Shown: positions 1 through 12,649, counted from the stretch's first letter. The stretch: DNA of 36,443 nucleotides from Syncephalis plumigaleata (GCA_025201365.1 JAIXMF010000118.1:1-36443); one strand, 5' to 3'. The notes: generated from the letters alone by a model not told the origin. Made by a program: numbers and translations.

Positions 1-874
1 TCATTTCATTACAATACATCTCTCCGAGTTTACACTGGATATTATCCATACTGCAACACGCAACGAGTCAAAAACAATATTTCTCCTGGTCGAATTTACG
101 CCGTTTACGAACCGCAATATAACCGTACGACAATAAGACAAGACAAGACAAGACAAGACTAGACAACACACACACGAACACGAACACGAACCCGCACTAC
201 GACTAGTATAGAACAGTTTACTGGTATGTAATAATCACAGCAATAATAATGCGGTAATAATGGTGGTAGAGTATTGCTATCCTAAATGTATATACGGGTA
301 CAACCGTAGACCCTCTGTGTAATAGAGGCGTCTAACGTTGTTCACCCTACCGATTATCAACCATTTCTACAGTGGAGAGAGAGAGGTAGAGAGGTAGAGA
401 GGGAAAGAAAAATGAATGCAGTTAGGCGTAGTAGAACCAGTTAACGCGGCCTATATTCCTCATTATACACAATTGGCCTTAACTCATTGTCACCTTTTTT
501 TATTCATTCTCTCTGCCCCGCCACCTCCTCATTCCACCTCATCCTATTGTTTGATCTACACGTTGTTTCTGCGGGAATGAGGATGTGGTTGGACATTCGT
601 GTACGCAGACACATGCACAAGCATCGAACGAATTTATTAATTACAGTTGGTAGCATTGTGGTTTATTGTCTATCCTCGTATAATGATAATGACACCATTG
701 ACTATAATTAGAGAGAATGACATCCAGAAGCATGCTGGACATGCATTGTTATCGTTCTATTATTATGTTAGTAGTAAGCACATGGACATTGCACTTGTTT
801 ATCGTGGCTACGATTTAGAGAATGTAGACGTTTTAGGACTGGTTGCATTGATCAGCCTCTAAATATGGATATGC
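1..874. other. Intergenic DNA left of the retrotransposon
   Basis: I see no gene here. Short open frames around 487-862 have no recognisable domain and read through low-complexity DNA. The stretch contains a 5-bp tandem repeat (ACAAG unit, about 136-159), a CGAACA-type repeat (about 174-192) and a purine-rich GAGA/GGTA run (about 371-402). It and the DNA right of the element were one intergenic region before the insertion. Confidence 0.6.
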
Positions 875-878
875 TAAT
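875..878. repeat. Target-site duplication, left copy
   Basis: TAAT directly abuts the first base of the 5' LTR and recurs at 6630-6633 just after the 3' LTR. The next bases outward differ, so the duplication is 4 bp, within the 4-6 bp range of Ty3/gypsy integrases. Confidence 0.85.
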
Positions 879-1278
879 TGTGGTGCGGACACATCGTCTC
901 CATAAGACATTAATTAAAAAAGTATATAATTCACGATGTCGCTTGCAATACTTTTGCGGTTGCATTGCACGTTTGTATGTTGTGACTTACCTAACCAGAT
1001 ATTCATACATATATAAGCTTCTACGAAGCACGTAAATTATAATAAAATAAGTTCCGTTTTGAAATAGTTTGTGTGTGTGTCCTATCATTGTCCCTAGTCA
1101 GAGTTGGCTAGTGTTCTTTATACGCAGAGAGAGAAAGCTGTACGAGTGTACAGTTGGGAAAGAGATACACGACGGATTATTACGAGCGATTCATTAAGCC
1201 TAGTTACATTGCCGCCCAACGAGCTAGGAGAAGCAACATGGCTACCCACGTCAGACCCGTCAATAACCCCCCGCCACA
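879..1278 (+). repeat. 5' LTR (400 bp)
   Basis: Starts TGTGGTGCGG and ends CCGCCACA, and is matched throughout by 6230-6629. A TATATAAG box lies at 1010-1017 and AATAAA at 1041-1046, so transcription probably starts shortly after about 1040 and the R region is in the middle third. Unusually, the first ATG of the gag-pol frame (1238) is inside the LTR, so the last 41 bp of the LTR are coding. Confidence 0.95.
1010..1017 (+). promoter_or_regulatory. Probable TATA box of the LTR promoter
   Basis: TATATAAG sits 131 bp into the 5' LTR, 228 bp upstream of the gag ATG, and recurs at 6361-6368 in the 3' LTR. An AATAAA at 1041-1046 (6392-6397 in the 3' copy) could serve 3' end formation, as expected in a retroelement LTR. 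This assignment rests on motif and position only. Confidence 0.5.
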
Positions 1279-4200
1279 ACTGGAGCCCAATGCGGGGACG
1301 GGTATTCCTATGGCGAGGGACTGTAATCCTCCTCCTAGATTCACTGGAGAGAATGTTAAGGAGTTTATGCATCATTACGAACGCTACGCCGACTGGCTAG
1401 GCTGGAATAATGAGGCGAAGATAGAGTGTATCGTGAGTTATCTCACTCCAGATGCGACGGAGCTTGTGCTCATCCACCCCGGCACGTCCACCGGCGACTG
1501 GCCGCAAGTCAAGGAAATGCTACTCACCAATTATCGTCGGCGGCTAACTACTAGGTCGCCACGTGAGGTGTTAGCAGACTTACTGCGGAAAGGATTCGAC
1601 TATGACGATCCGGAGTCATATTTGTCGAGGTACGCCACAGTCACATCGTGTGTTCCGAACATGTCCGATAGCGAGAAAGCCGAGAGAGTATTCGACATCC
1701 TAGATGTGGATTTCAAGGAACGTTGCATGAATCACCTAGGCAGGAACTTTACCTTTGAGGAACTGCGGGAAGTGATCTTAGATTTGAAGTACAAGAGTAA
1801 TCTTATCGGGAAGTCTTTGAAGAGAAGCGAGGAGTCCAAGGAAGCCCAGTCACGTAAGCAAGAACACAAGGAGCGTGACGACGAGCAAGATCTGTACGAC
1901 AAGGTGGCTAAGATGGTATTACAAGTGGTCGAGAAGCGAGAAAACACCAAAAAGGTTCAGCGTCCCATGCGGTGTATTTACTGTGATGCTACTGACCATT
2001 GGAAGCCGGAATGCACGACGTTGACTGAGGATCTACGCAACGGGATAGTTAGGATGGTGGAAGGAAAGGTAGCATATCCCGACGGCGGTCACATACCTCT
2101 CAATAGCGGACGAGGCGGCATGCGCAGTTTCATTACCGAAGGAGTCAAGGTTCGGCATATCGCGCTCCAGGAACGGGAGAGACCGGTTGGATATGACGTA
2201 TGTTGGCAGGAGATGACCAACCCGGAAGCGGTAGCACCCGAAATCCTGGTCAACGATCCATTTCAAGTGAACCACAAGCGTGCGAGGGTAGGTGCTGATC
2301 GGGAACAATCGGATGCTATGGTAGTGGATACTCGCGAAGCCGGTACAATGACGGAAAAGGCGAAGCGTGCACCACCTACTTTTCAGTATAGAGCACCCGT
2401 AGAGGAAGGAAGAGTGCCGGAAGAGGTCATCAATAGAGTGTTGCAACAGTCGCAGGTGACTATGAGTTTCGATGAGTTCATGGTCGTGTCACCAACAGCT
2501 AGAAAGGTCGTTAATGAAATGGTGTCAAGGAAGAGGGTCCCGATTGAGCCGAGTACCAACATGGTAGCCACTTACCAAATAAGGGAAGGGATCGAAGATC
2601 CATACGACAACGTGGTCGAGAGGAAGGAAGTCACGCGAGTTGCCAGACCTACTGCGGCAGTAATGGGTACGGTTGCGGGTATCCCCGTGAATATTGTCGT
2701 AGATCCTGGATCTGAGATCACGATCATGTCTGGACGTTTCTACGACAGGATCGGTCGACTACCTTTGGACACCTCCAAGGTGTACAGCATGGGTAACGCT
2801 TCTGGTACCAGTTCGACAGCTAGAGGGTTGTGTCCCAATGTGCCCATAGAAGTTGGCAGCGTGCGAGTTCCTGCTCATATCGTGGTGATCGATGGCACTC
2901 CGTTCGACGCGTTGGTTGGTATGCCCTGGTTGGAACAAGCTCAGTGGGAGATCAGACGTGAGGGCAACGGTTCTTGGTACTACTTACGTGACAGTGAGCA
3001 CTCCGTGAGGTTCCCTGCGGCACCTCTGGCTCCAATGAGTATCAGGCACGAGAATTACGTCCGACTACACTCGAACAGGATTACGTTGGACTCCGGTGCG
3101 GATGATGAGCTGGACAAGGACGAGGAATTGTTAGGCGTGGTCACGGTGAGAAGCTTTTCCGACAACGAGGAGACTTACATGACGTGCGCGGCGAAGTACA
3201 AGCCTGTCGGTAAGAAGAAGCTACCAATAGCGGTGCCGGTACCATCGAACGAGCGTCCTCAGGAGTTGGCAAGTGTTGTGCGACCTTTGGCGAAGAGGCT
3301 TACGGAGGAACGCCTTGCGGCAATGGTGATCGGTGACGACGTCCTGCGAAAGGAAGAAGTAGCGTTTTTCAAGCAGCAATTACTTACCGTGGATCAAGCC
3401 TTTGCGTTCAATGACGAGGAGATGGGCCTGTTACGTCCTGAGGTGGAGCCGCCTATCAGGATACCCACTGTGAAGCATGAGCCGTGGTATCAGCGATCCA
3501 TACCTATCCCGAGGGCGATCTTCGATCAAGTGGTGGAGCTGCTGCGTGTCAAGATGGAGAGTGGAGTCATCGAGTCAAGTAGTGGAGCCTACAGTAACCG
3601 GTGGTTCGTGATAGCCAAGAAGGACAAGAAGAAGTTGCACTTCATACAAGACTTGCAGCAAGTTAACTCAGTAACCGTCAAGAATGCTAATACGCCACCG
3701 TTGAGTGAAGAACTGATAGAAGATGTGTCCGGTCGCGCCATTATATCTACGTTCGATCTGTATTCTGGGTATGACCAAATCCCCATTGATGTGCGTGACA
3801 GAGATATCTTTGCGCTCAATACACCTATTGGGTTGGTACGTATGACGAGATTGCCGATGGGTTGGTGCAATAGTGTCGGCATCTTCCAGCGCATCGTCAC
3901 TAAGGTGTTGAGACATCATATGCCGGAGAAGGTTGCTATATTTGTCGATGACGGTGTGGTGAAGGGACCTATGGAGGCTGAGCAACACGAGGTGCTGCCT
4001 GGAGTGAGGAAGTATGTGTATGATCATGTGCTTGATGTGGTGAAGGTGATGGCGACGCTGAAGGAGGCTGGTTTGACGGTGAGCGGAATGAAGTGCAGAT
4101 TCGGCATGAGCGAGGTGGAAGTGCTAGGTTATCAGTGCACTCCTAGTGGAAGGACAGTGACCGAAGAGAAGGCTGAGAAGATACAGAAGTGGCCAGTACC

Positions 4201-6196
4201 TGTTAACAAGACGGAAGTGCGATCGTTCGTGGCTTGTTGCGCGTTCTATAGGCCATTGATATCGCAGTTCTCTATCGTCGCGGAGCCGTTGTATCATCTT
4301 CAGAAGAAGTCAGTGCCGTTCTATTGGGGCGAGGAGCAGCAACGCAGTTTCGAGGAATTGAAGAGACGAATTTCCACTTACCCGGTGATTACACCTCCTG
4401 ATTATGGTGCTGGTGCGAAGTTCTTGGTGCTTACGGTCGATGCCAGTCCCGTAGGTGCTGGTGCTGTCCTGGGACAAGAAGGAGCCGACGGAATAAGGAG
4501 AGCGGTCAGATATGAAAGCTGCTTATTCAATCCTACGCAGAGGAGGTACGCGCAGGTAAAGAGGGAGTTATACGGTCTGTATCAGATGGCGAAGAAGCTG
4601 CGGAAATATGTGCACGGCGTGCATTTCATCATAGAGACTGACGCTCGGTCGGTGATCGGTATGTTGAAGAAGCCGGACTTACCGAATGATGCAGCAAGTA
4701 GATGGGTAGCTTATCTTGCGTTGTTCGATTACGAAATATGTCACATTCCCGGTGACAAGAACGTAGTGGCGGACGCGCTGAGCAGGACCACTCTAGATGA
4801 GCGAGAGCTATCGGACAGCGGAGACGAAGACGTGCTGTGGAACTACAGGATCGTGGAGCTGGATGAGGAAGAAGAGGAGATGTCTGTCGACAAGGTACAA
4901 CAAGTTAGCGCTGATAGCACGAAAGGTGACCCATATTATCAATTGTTACACTACCTGAGCAAGGGCTACTTACCAGAGGGTTCGACGGACGCGGATCGGC
5001 GGAGGATACGGGAACAAGCAAAGAAGTTCTTCTTGCATGATGGATTGCTGTTCAAACGCGACAAGAGAGGTATGCCTAAGCGAGTGATCGAGGAGGCCAA
5101 AGAGCAAGTCAGAATAGTAGTAGCGGTACATCAAGGACACCCCTTCGCGCATCGAGGAGTGGAGTCTACTTACCGCCTGTGCAGCAATCGATTTTATTGG
5201 CCTAAGATGTACGATACCTGCAAGGAAGTGGTGAAGACGTGTGACGCCTGCCAGCGATGCGGACATCGAGAGGAAGTGGAAGAGTTGAAGCCATTCTTGG
5301 GTTCTACTTTGTTCAAGCGGGTAGGAATTGACTTGATGAGGATGCCACGTTCGGAGGACGGCAAGGAGTATCTAGCGGTGGCCAGGGACGACTTCAGCGG
5401 ATGGGTAGAAGCTAGAGCGCTAGAGAAGAATACGGCGGTAGAAGTGTACAAATTCTTGTACGAGGAGGTTATATGCAGGTTCGGAATACCGGGGGAGGTG
5501 ATAGCGGATAGAGGAGAACTGTACGGGAAGCAAGTGCGTGAAGCAGCTATGGAGGATGGTATCGTGCTGCACTTCACTACTGCTTATCATCCGCAGACGA
5601 ATGGCATGGTGGAGCGAGGACACCAAGAGTTGAAGAGAGGGTTAGTCAAGCTAGTAGGAGAAGACGTAACGCAGTGGCCTAAGTACTTACATGCTGTACT
5701 GTGGGCTGACCGAATAACGACGAAGAGGACGACAGGAAGAAGCCCATATCAGCTGGTATACGGACAGAGTTGCGTACTCCCGTTCGACATAGAAGAGGAA
5801 ACCTGGTTGACAATACCGTGGAAGAAGGAGGTGTCAACGGAAGAATTGTTAGCAACACGTGCTGAGCAATTATTAGTCAACGCGTGGGTAAGAGAAGGAG
5901 CGGGGGTGAAATTAGACAGGGCAAGACGTCAGAACAAACGCTATTACGATGACAAGAAGAACGTGAGAGAGGGACGATTGACGGAAGGTGACATGGTGCT
6001 GATGAGGCAACAAAAAGTCGTACCTAGGTACCATGGCAAGCTAGTCGCCAAGTGGAGCGGTCCATATGTAGTGGTTGACTGTCCAGCACGAGGAGTGTAT
6101 CTGTTGGCAGAATTAGATGGTACAGTTATGAAGACAAGCGTGTCCGGTCATCGCCTTAAGCGATATTTTGCGCCAATGAAGTTGGCTGCTGAATGA
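1238..6196 (+). CDS. Gag-Pol polyprotein, single frame (1652 aa)
   Basis: One uninterrupted frame encodes the whole retroelement polyprotein. The frame is open from a TTG at 1154, but the first ATG is 1238, inside the 5' LTR. Approximate residues: Gag capsid region 30-190; zinc knuckle CX2CX4HX4C near 244; aspartic protease near 488 with DPGS where DTGA/DSGA is usual, and a later hydrophobic-hydrophobic-Gly motif (ALVG); reverse transcriptase 745-930 with FVDD at about 901 for YxDD; RNase H 1060-1180 with its D-E-D-D residues (TVDAS, KRELYG, ETDA, VADALSR); integrase with an HHCC finger from about 1297, then Asp about 1362, Asp about 1423 and Glu about 1459 (D-D-E, last spacing 34); a C-terminal GPY/F module near 1608. 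There is no chromodomain. Gag and Pol are not separated by a stop or frameshift, so their ratio must be set by processing or stability. Confidence 0.96.
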   Translation: MATHVRPVNNPPPQLEPNAGTGIPMARDCNPPPRFTGENVKEFMHHYERYADWLGWNNEAKIECIVSYLTPDATELVLIHPGTSTGDWPQVKEMLLTNYRRRLTTRSPREVLADLLRKGFDYDDPESYLSRYATVTSCVPNMSDSEKAERVFDILDVDFKERCMNHLGRNFTFEELREVILDLKYKSNLIGKSLKRSEESKEAQSRKQEHKERDDEQDLYDKVAKMVLQVVEKRENTKKVQRPMRCIYCDATDHWKPECTTLTEDLRNGIVRMVEGKVAYPDGGHIPLNSGRGGMRSFITEGVKVRHIALQERERPVGYDVCWQEMTNPEAVAPEILVNDPFQVNHKRARVGADREQSDAMVVDTREAGTMTEKAKRAPPTFQYRAPVEEGRVPEEVINRVLQQSQVTMSFDEFMVVSPTARKVVNEMVSRKRVPIEPSTNMVATYQIREGIEDPYDNVVERKEVTRVARPTAAVMGTVAGIPVNIVVDPGSEITIMSGRFYDRIGRLPLDTSKVYSMGNASGTSSTARGLCPNVPIEVGSVRVPAHIVVIDGTPFDALVGMPWLEQAQWEIRREGNGSWYYLRDSEHSVRFPAAPLAPMSIRHENYVRLHSNRITLDSGADDELDKDEELLGVVTVRSFSDNEETYMTCAAKYKPVGKKKLPIAVPVPSNERPQELASVVRPLAKRLTEERLAAMVIGDDVLRKEEVAFFKQQLLTVDQAFAFNDEEMGLLRPEVEPPIRIPTVKHEPWYQRSIPIPRAIFDQVVELLRVKMESGVIESSSGAYSNRWFVIAKKDKKKLHFIQDLQQVNSVTVKNANTPPLSEELIEDVSGRAIISTFDLYSGYDQIPIDVRDRDIFALNTPIGLVRMTRLPMGWCNSVGIFQRIVTKVLRHHMPEKVAIFVDDGVVKGPMEAEQHEVLPGVRKYVYDHVLDVVKVMATLKEAGLTVSGMKCRFGMSEVEVLGYQCTPSGRTVTEEKAEKIQKWPVPVNKTEVRSFVACCAFYRPLISQFSIVAEPLYHLQKKSVPFYWGEEQQRSFEELKRRISTYPVITPPDYGAGAKFLVLTVDASPVGAGAVLGQEGADGIRRAVRYESCLFNPTQRRYAQVKRELYGLYQMAKKLRKYVHGVHFIIETDARSVIGMLKKPDLPNDAASRWVAYLALFDYEICHIPGDKNVVADALSRTTLDERELSDSGDEDVLWNYRIVELDEEEEEMSVDKVQQVSADSTKGDPYYQLLHYLSKGYLPEGSTDADRRRIREQAKKFFLHDGLLFKRDKRGMPKRVIEEAKEQVRIVVAVHQGHPFAHRGVESTYRLCSNRFYWPKMYDTCKEVVKTCDACQRCGHREEVEELKPFLGSTLFKRVGIDLMRMPRSEDGKEYLAVARDDFSGWVEARALEKNTAVEVYKFLYEEVICRFGIPGEVIADRGELYGKQVREAAMEDGIVLHFTTAYHPQTNGMVERGHQELKRGLVKLVGEDVTQWPKYLHAVLWADRITTKRTTGRSPYQLVYGQSCVLPFDIEEETWLTIPWKKEVSTEELLATRAEQLLVNAWVREGAGVKLDRARRQNKRYYDDKKNVREGRLTEGDMVLMRQQKVVPRYHGKLVAKWSGPYVVVDCPARGVYLLAELDGTVMKTSVSGHRLKRYFAPMKLAAE
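1281..1298 (+). other. Candidate primer-binding site
   Basis: TGGAGCCCAATGCGGGGA begins two bases after the 5' LTR, where reverse-transcription primer sites of Ty3/gypsy elements lie, and starts with the TGG that pairs with tRNA CCA ends. I could not assign the tRNA. The site lies within the gag coding frame. Its GCCCAAT (1285-1291) is complementary to ATTGGGC at 6214-6220, just before the 3' LTR. Confidence 0.55.
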
Positions 6197-6229
6197 AGTC
6201 AATGCTGACTTCAATTGGGCCCTGGAGAT
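6194..6229 (+). other. Hairpin and weak polypurine tract before the 3' LTR
   Basis: Immediately after the stop codon an 8-bp stem (TGAAGTCA / TGACTTCA, 6194-6201 and 6206-6213) encloses a 4-nt loop. The stop codon forms part of the stem. The bases next to the LTR, GGGCCCTGGAGAT, are where the plus-strand primer (polypurine tract) should be, but the purine run is short and broken by pyrimidines. Confidence 0.5.
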
Positions 6230-6629
6230 TGTGGTGCGGACACATCGTCTCCATAAGACATTAATTAAAAAAGTATATAATTCACGATGTCGCTTGCAAT
6301 ACTTTTGCGGTTGCATTGCACGTTTGTATGTTGTGACTTACCTAACCAGATATTCATACATATATAAGCTTCTACGAAGCACGTAAATTATAATAAAATA
6401 AGTTCCGTTTTGAAATAGTTTGTGTGTGTGTCCTATCATTGTCCCTAGTCAGAGTTGGCTAGTGTTCTTTATACGCAGAGAGAGAAAGCTGTACGAGTGT
6501 ACAGTTGGGAAAGAGATACACGACGGATTATTACGAGCGATTCATTAAGCCTAGTTACATTGCCGCCCAACGAGCTAGGAGAAGCAACATGGCTACCCAC
6601 GTCAGACCCGTCAATAACCCCCCGCCACA
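6230..6629 (+). repeat. 3' LTR (400 bp)
   Basis: Looks identical to 879-1278, including the TATA box (6361-6368) and AATAAA (6392-6397). It carries the same gag ATG (6589-6591). Here the frame runs off the LTR end into host DNA and stops after about 20 codons. The LTR promoter points toward the gene at 7625. Confidence 0.95.
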
Positions 6630-6633
6630 TAAT
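6630..6633. repeat. Target-site duplication, right copy
   Basis: TAAT directly follows the terminal CCACA of the 3' LTR and matches 875-878. Confidence 0.85.
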
Positions 6634-7624
6634 GATGGTGTGGATGCTTGAGGTTCTTTTTTCCTCTCCTTCTTTCAATTATCTCAATCATACGACAATG
6701 TGAAGTACATTACTAACTCGTATGCTACACATCGTTTCTTGATCTATTTCTGAGGGAGCTTGCCCGCAGTCTGTGTTACGCGCATGGTATCTTTTACTAC
6801 CAGTATTCTCTCTTAAATACTTGCCATGCTCGTATCTCCTGACCATTTCCTTCTACTTCTACTACTTTTACTACTGCTGCTATCGCTACTACTACTATTA
6901 CTATTACTGTCACTATTGTTCGTTTCTTTTGATTTTTTTTTCTTTTCTTTCTTTCTTCTACTTTTCATCTTAATGGTGCACTCTTGACCTATTCACCCTT
7001 CTATTGCTACTGCTGCTGTTGTTGTTGTTATCTTTCAATATTATATCTATTTGTGGAAGCTTCGCCTATTATTTATCTATTTATCTATTTATTTGTAATA
7101 GTGGTGAAAATAGGGTGTGTTACATCCAAAGAATTAGAGTAGTAACCACATTAATAGTGAGCTTATAGCAATATCGTCGTGCTATTTCTCACATATATAT
7201 CTCTAATTCTGAGTCTACATTACCATTAGAGTAGCCTAATAAGACGTGAGTACGCGCGATCCATCTCAATATTCCCATGTCTTGTCTTCTTTTCTTTTCT
7301 TTTCATTGCTCTGCTCTACTTCAACTATATTGTTTATCTTGTCTATCCTAACGATTGTTCATATCCACTAACTAACTGTTGTGTACGTGTTTTTTCCTGT
7401 TATTCTTTGACGTTAAATAGGCCTTGTCTTTCTTGCTTTCTTTTTAGTTTATCCCACCGCTGGTCGGCACGCTATATAAACTAAAAATCAATTCAATTTA
7501 ACTAACGCTTCATTATCAACGCTAAAGAAATCACACAAAAGCGAACGAACGAACGAACACGTACGCACGCGCGTACACACACAATTAAGTACAAACACAT
7601 CATTCACTCACTCGTCGTTATATC
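6634..7624. other. Intergenic region and promoter side of the 7625 gene
   Basis: No gene is seen. The region holds a trinucleotide TAC/TTC-rich run (about 6849-6918) merging into a T-rich tract to 6965, a TTTATCTA-type tetranucleotide run (about 7067-7095) and a GAAC/ACGC repeat in the presumed 5' leader (about 7540-7580). One open frame at 6773-6973 is only a translation of the pyrimidine tract. Confidence 0.6.
7473..7480 (+). promoter_or_regulatory. Candidate TATA box
   Basis: TATATAAA lies 145 bp upstream of the ATG at 7625, with an A/C-rich leader between them. This is a motif match only. Confidence 0.4.
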
Positions 7625-9043
7625 ATGATTATGAACTTCTTGAATATCAACAATGGCGCTGGTCGTCGCCACACTTCTCAGAACACGTTCACCAACGCCA
7701 TTCATATGCTACTACTGTTGATTACAGTATTTGCATCGTTCAACTTTATTAATGCGCAAGTAACGCGTATGCCTGCCAGACAGATAGCTTCGCAAAACCC
7801 AACCATCACCGCGGTAGAACGTCAAACTTACCTTCGCTACGGCGTAAGATGGCTGGACGTTAAGCAACGCTTCTTTGGTGCAACAATGAATATCAGTCTG
7901 GCCGATGCCATGGCCACTCCCGGCTGGAAGGTATCCTTTAAGTTCAAGAATCCGGATGTCGGTATCATGGAGTACTGGGGCAACTGGCAGTCCAACATGC
8001 TCGCCCAAGGTGAATACGAGGCCTATCCGGACAATTTACTTCCGGACCAGGATGGTGTTTACTACTTTAGTTTCAACGGCTTTTTCGGTGCTGACACCGT
8101 GTCGGATGAGACACTACGCGGTCTCAGTCTCAGTGCAGCTGTCATCTATCCCGCTAGTGGCAGTGCCATTGACGCGACAAAGCTGGGCAGCAACTTTTAC
8201 CTTGCACCTATAGCTACAGATTTGCCGAAACAGGCGTTTGGCAATTTCTTACGCTCAGAAACCGACAATTTGCAACGTAAATCTGCTACTAGCAATCGAA
8301 GTGACACCTCGCATCTAGAGGCGAACGACAAACCCGTCGCGACTAAGCCAGCGTCTAAGGTCGGTCTATACGTTACCGTGTCAATATTGGGTGTTTTCGT
8401 GGTTGTTGTCGGTGCCACCACGGTATTAAGCTACCGATCACGCGCGAAATACCGAAAGGAAATAGCCAGTCGTGATAGTCAAACGCGTAGTCGTCACGTT
8501 GACACTACTAAACTGCCACACATAGAAGATGACAACAATGGTGCTGGTGGTTATGCACCCGTGCTAACTTCACGACCTACACGCGAGCAATTGCTTACAA
8601 TACCGACGAATCCAAATCGTATGTCACGACGTATTCAGATGCAATCGGTCGATCTACAATCACCAACGCCGCTGGGACATCCAGCACGATTTAATCGACA
8701 ATTGCAAGATACACCCGAGACATCAGTCATACAGCATCATGCTGGTGCTGTTGCTGCTCCTAGATCGCCATTCAGTTCGCATCAAGTCATCGAAGACTAC
8801 GCAAAGAATCATGAGCATTCCGATGATCTGAGCGCCATACTGCCGGACGATTTACACCAAGTAACGGTGGAGATGAACTCGGATCGTATGACCGTGTTAC
8901 CCCGCGCAATGAATGGCACGGCGACATCTCGTCGTTTCCTAACCTCTGAGAGTTATCCGCCACCACCGCCAGAACTGTCTGATATTTGCGAATCATACCA
9001 TGAGACTGATGATACACCACGTCGAGTAGTTAACGGGAGATAA
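7625..9043 (+). CDS. Surface-anchored protein with CBM2-like ectodomain (472 aa)
   Basis: Single exon. A basic N-terminus and hydrophobic run (about 26-44, ending FINAQ) look like a signal peptide. Residues 60-200 form the ectodomain, and a clear membrane segment spans about 247-269, followed by a basic stop-transfer stretch (YRSRAKYRK). The roughly 200-residue cytoplasmic tail is Ser/Thr/Pro-rich with a PPPPPE motif near the end, and looks disordered. The ectodomain has the spacing of a family 2 carbohydrate-binding module: GWKVSFKF at 100, then a Trp-rich segment (EYWGNWQ), then a Leu-Pro-Asp segment followed by YYFSFNGFFG. That assignment is by pattern and is tentative. No catalytic domain is visible. 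A role as a type I membrane glycan-binding or wall-sensing protein is inferred. ATG 7625 is preferred; ATG 7631 is also possible. Confidence 0.8.
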   Translation: MIMNFLNINNGAGRRHTSQNTFTNAIHMLLLLITVFASFNFINAQVTRMPARQIASQNPTITAVERQTYLRYGVRWLDVKQRFFGATMNISLADAMATPGWKVSFKFKNPDVGIMEYWGNWQSNMLAQGEYEAYPDNLLPDQDGVYYFSFNGFFGADTVSDETLRGLSLSAAVIYPASGSAIDATKLGSNFYLAPIATDLPKQAFGNFLRSETDNLQRKSATSNRSDTSHLEANDKPVATKPASKVGLYVTVSILGVFVVVVGATTVLSYRSRAKYRKEIASRDSQTRSRHVDTTKLPHIEDDNNGAGGYAPVLTSRPTREQLLTIPTNPNRMSRRIQMQSVDLQSPTPLGHPARFNRQLQDTPETSVIQHHAGAVAAPRSPFSSHQVIEDYAKNHEHSDDLSAILPDDLHQVTVEMNSDRMTVLPRAMNGTATSRRFLTSESYPPPPPELSDICESYHETDDTPRRVVNGR

Positions 9044-9324
9044 TAATTAAAATTCTTTATTAAGTTGTACGAATATATGTATGTATGTATATAATATGCC
9101 AATTCAATAGAGGTCATTGTCGTGTATACGATTTAACTACTCGTCAGCTGCCATTGCCATAATATAAATCGCTTTATTCATAGATAACTAATGGTAGGTT
9201 TACATGTGCTATGCGGTCAATAGATGATAACAGGGTATTATCTTCAATGATACGGGGCAACATGATAAATAGCGGTAGTAGCATTATTATGATGATATAT
9301 GCCTACAACATGATGCTAGCGTTC
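9044..9324. other. Convergent intergenic region
   Basis: Short spacer between the 3' ends of the surface-protein gene and the glycerol kinase gene, with a GTAT repeat at about 9076-9092. No gene is seen. Confidence 0.6.

Positions 9325-12649
<3,325 letters not shown>

Larger units (their letters stand above)
875..6633 (+). mobile_element. Ty3/gypsy-type LTR retrotransposon with target duplication
   Basis: Two 400-bp direct repeats flank one long gag-pol frame. Domain order is Gag with zinc knuckle, aspartic protease, reverse transcriptase, RNase H, integrase. Integrase after RT/RNase H is the Ty3/gypsy (Metaviridae) order. The LTRs begin TGTGG and end CCACA, giving short inverted ends, and a TAAT target duplication lies outside them (875-878 and 6630-6633). 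The LTR copies look identical base for base and the frame has no stop, so insertion was recent and the copy may be active. That is inferred from sequence only. It is oriented like the gene to its right and ends about 1 kb upstream of that start codon. Confidence 0.97.

Noticed and set aside
487-862. Two small plus-strand frames left of the element
   Set aside because: No domain, signal peptide or splice context; composition follows the surrounding intergenic DNA.
1154-1237. Upstream extension of the gag-pol frame from a TTG
   Set aside because: No ATG occurs in this part of the frame, and it is LTR sequence. Non-ATG initiation is not supported by anything visible.
1281-1298. Tf1-like self-priming of reverse transcription
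   Set aside because: I looked for the complement of the primer site near the predicted transcript start in the LTR and found only partial matches, so a tRNA primer is more likely.
2033-2446. Minus-strand frames within gag-pol, here and at 3589-4027 and 4970-5626
   Set aside because: Shadows of a long, domain-confirmed plus-strand frame.
6773-6973. Tyr/Phe-rich plus-strand frame
   Set aside because: It is a translation of a pyrimidine-rich microsatellite.
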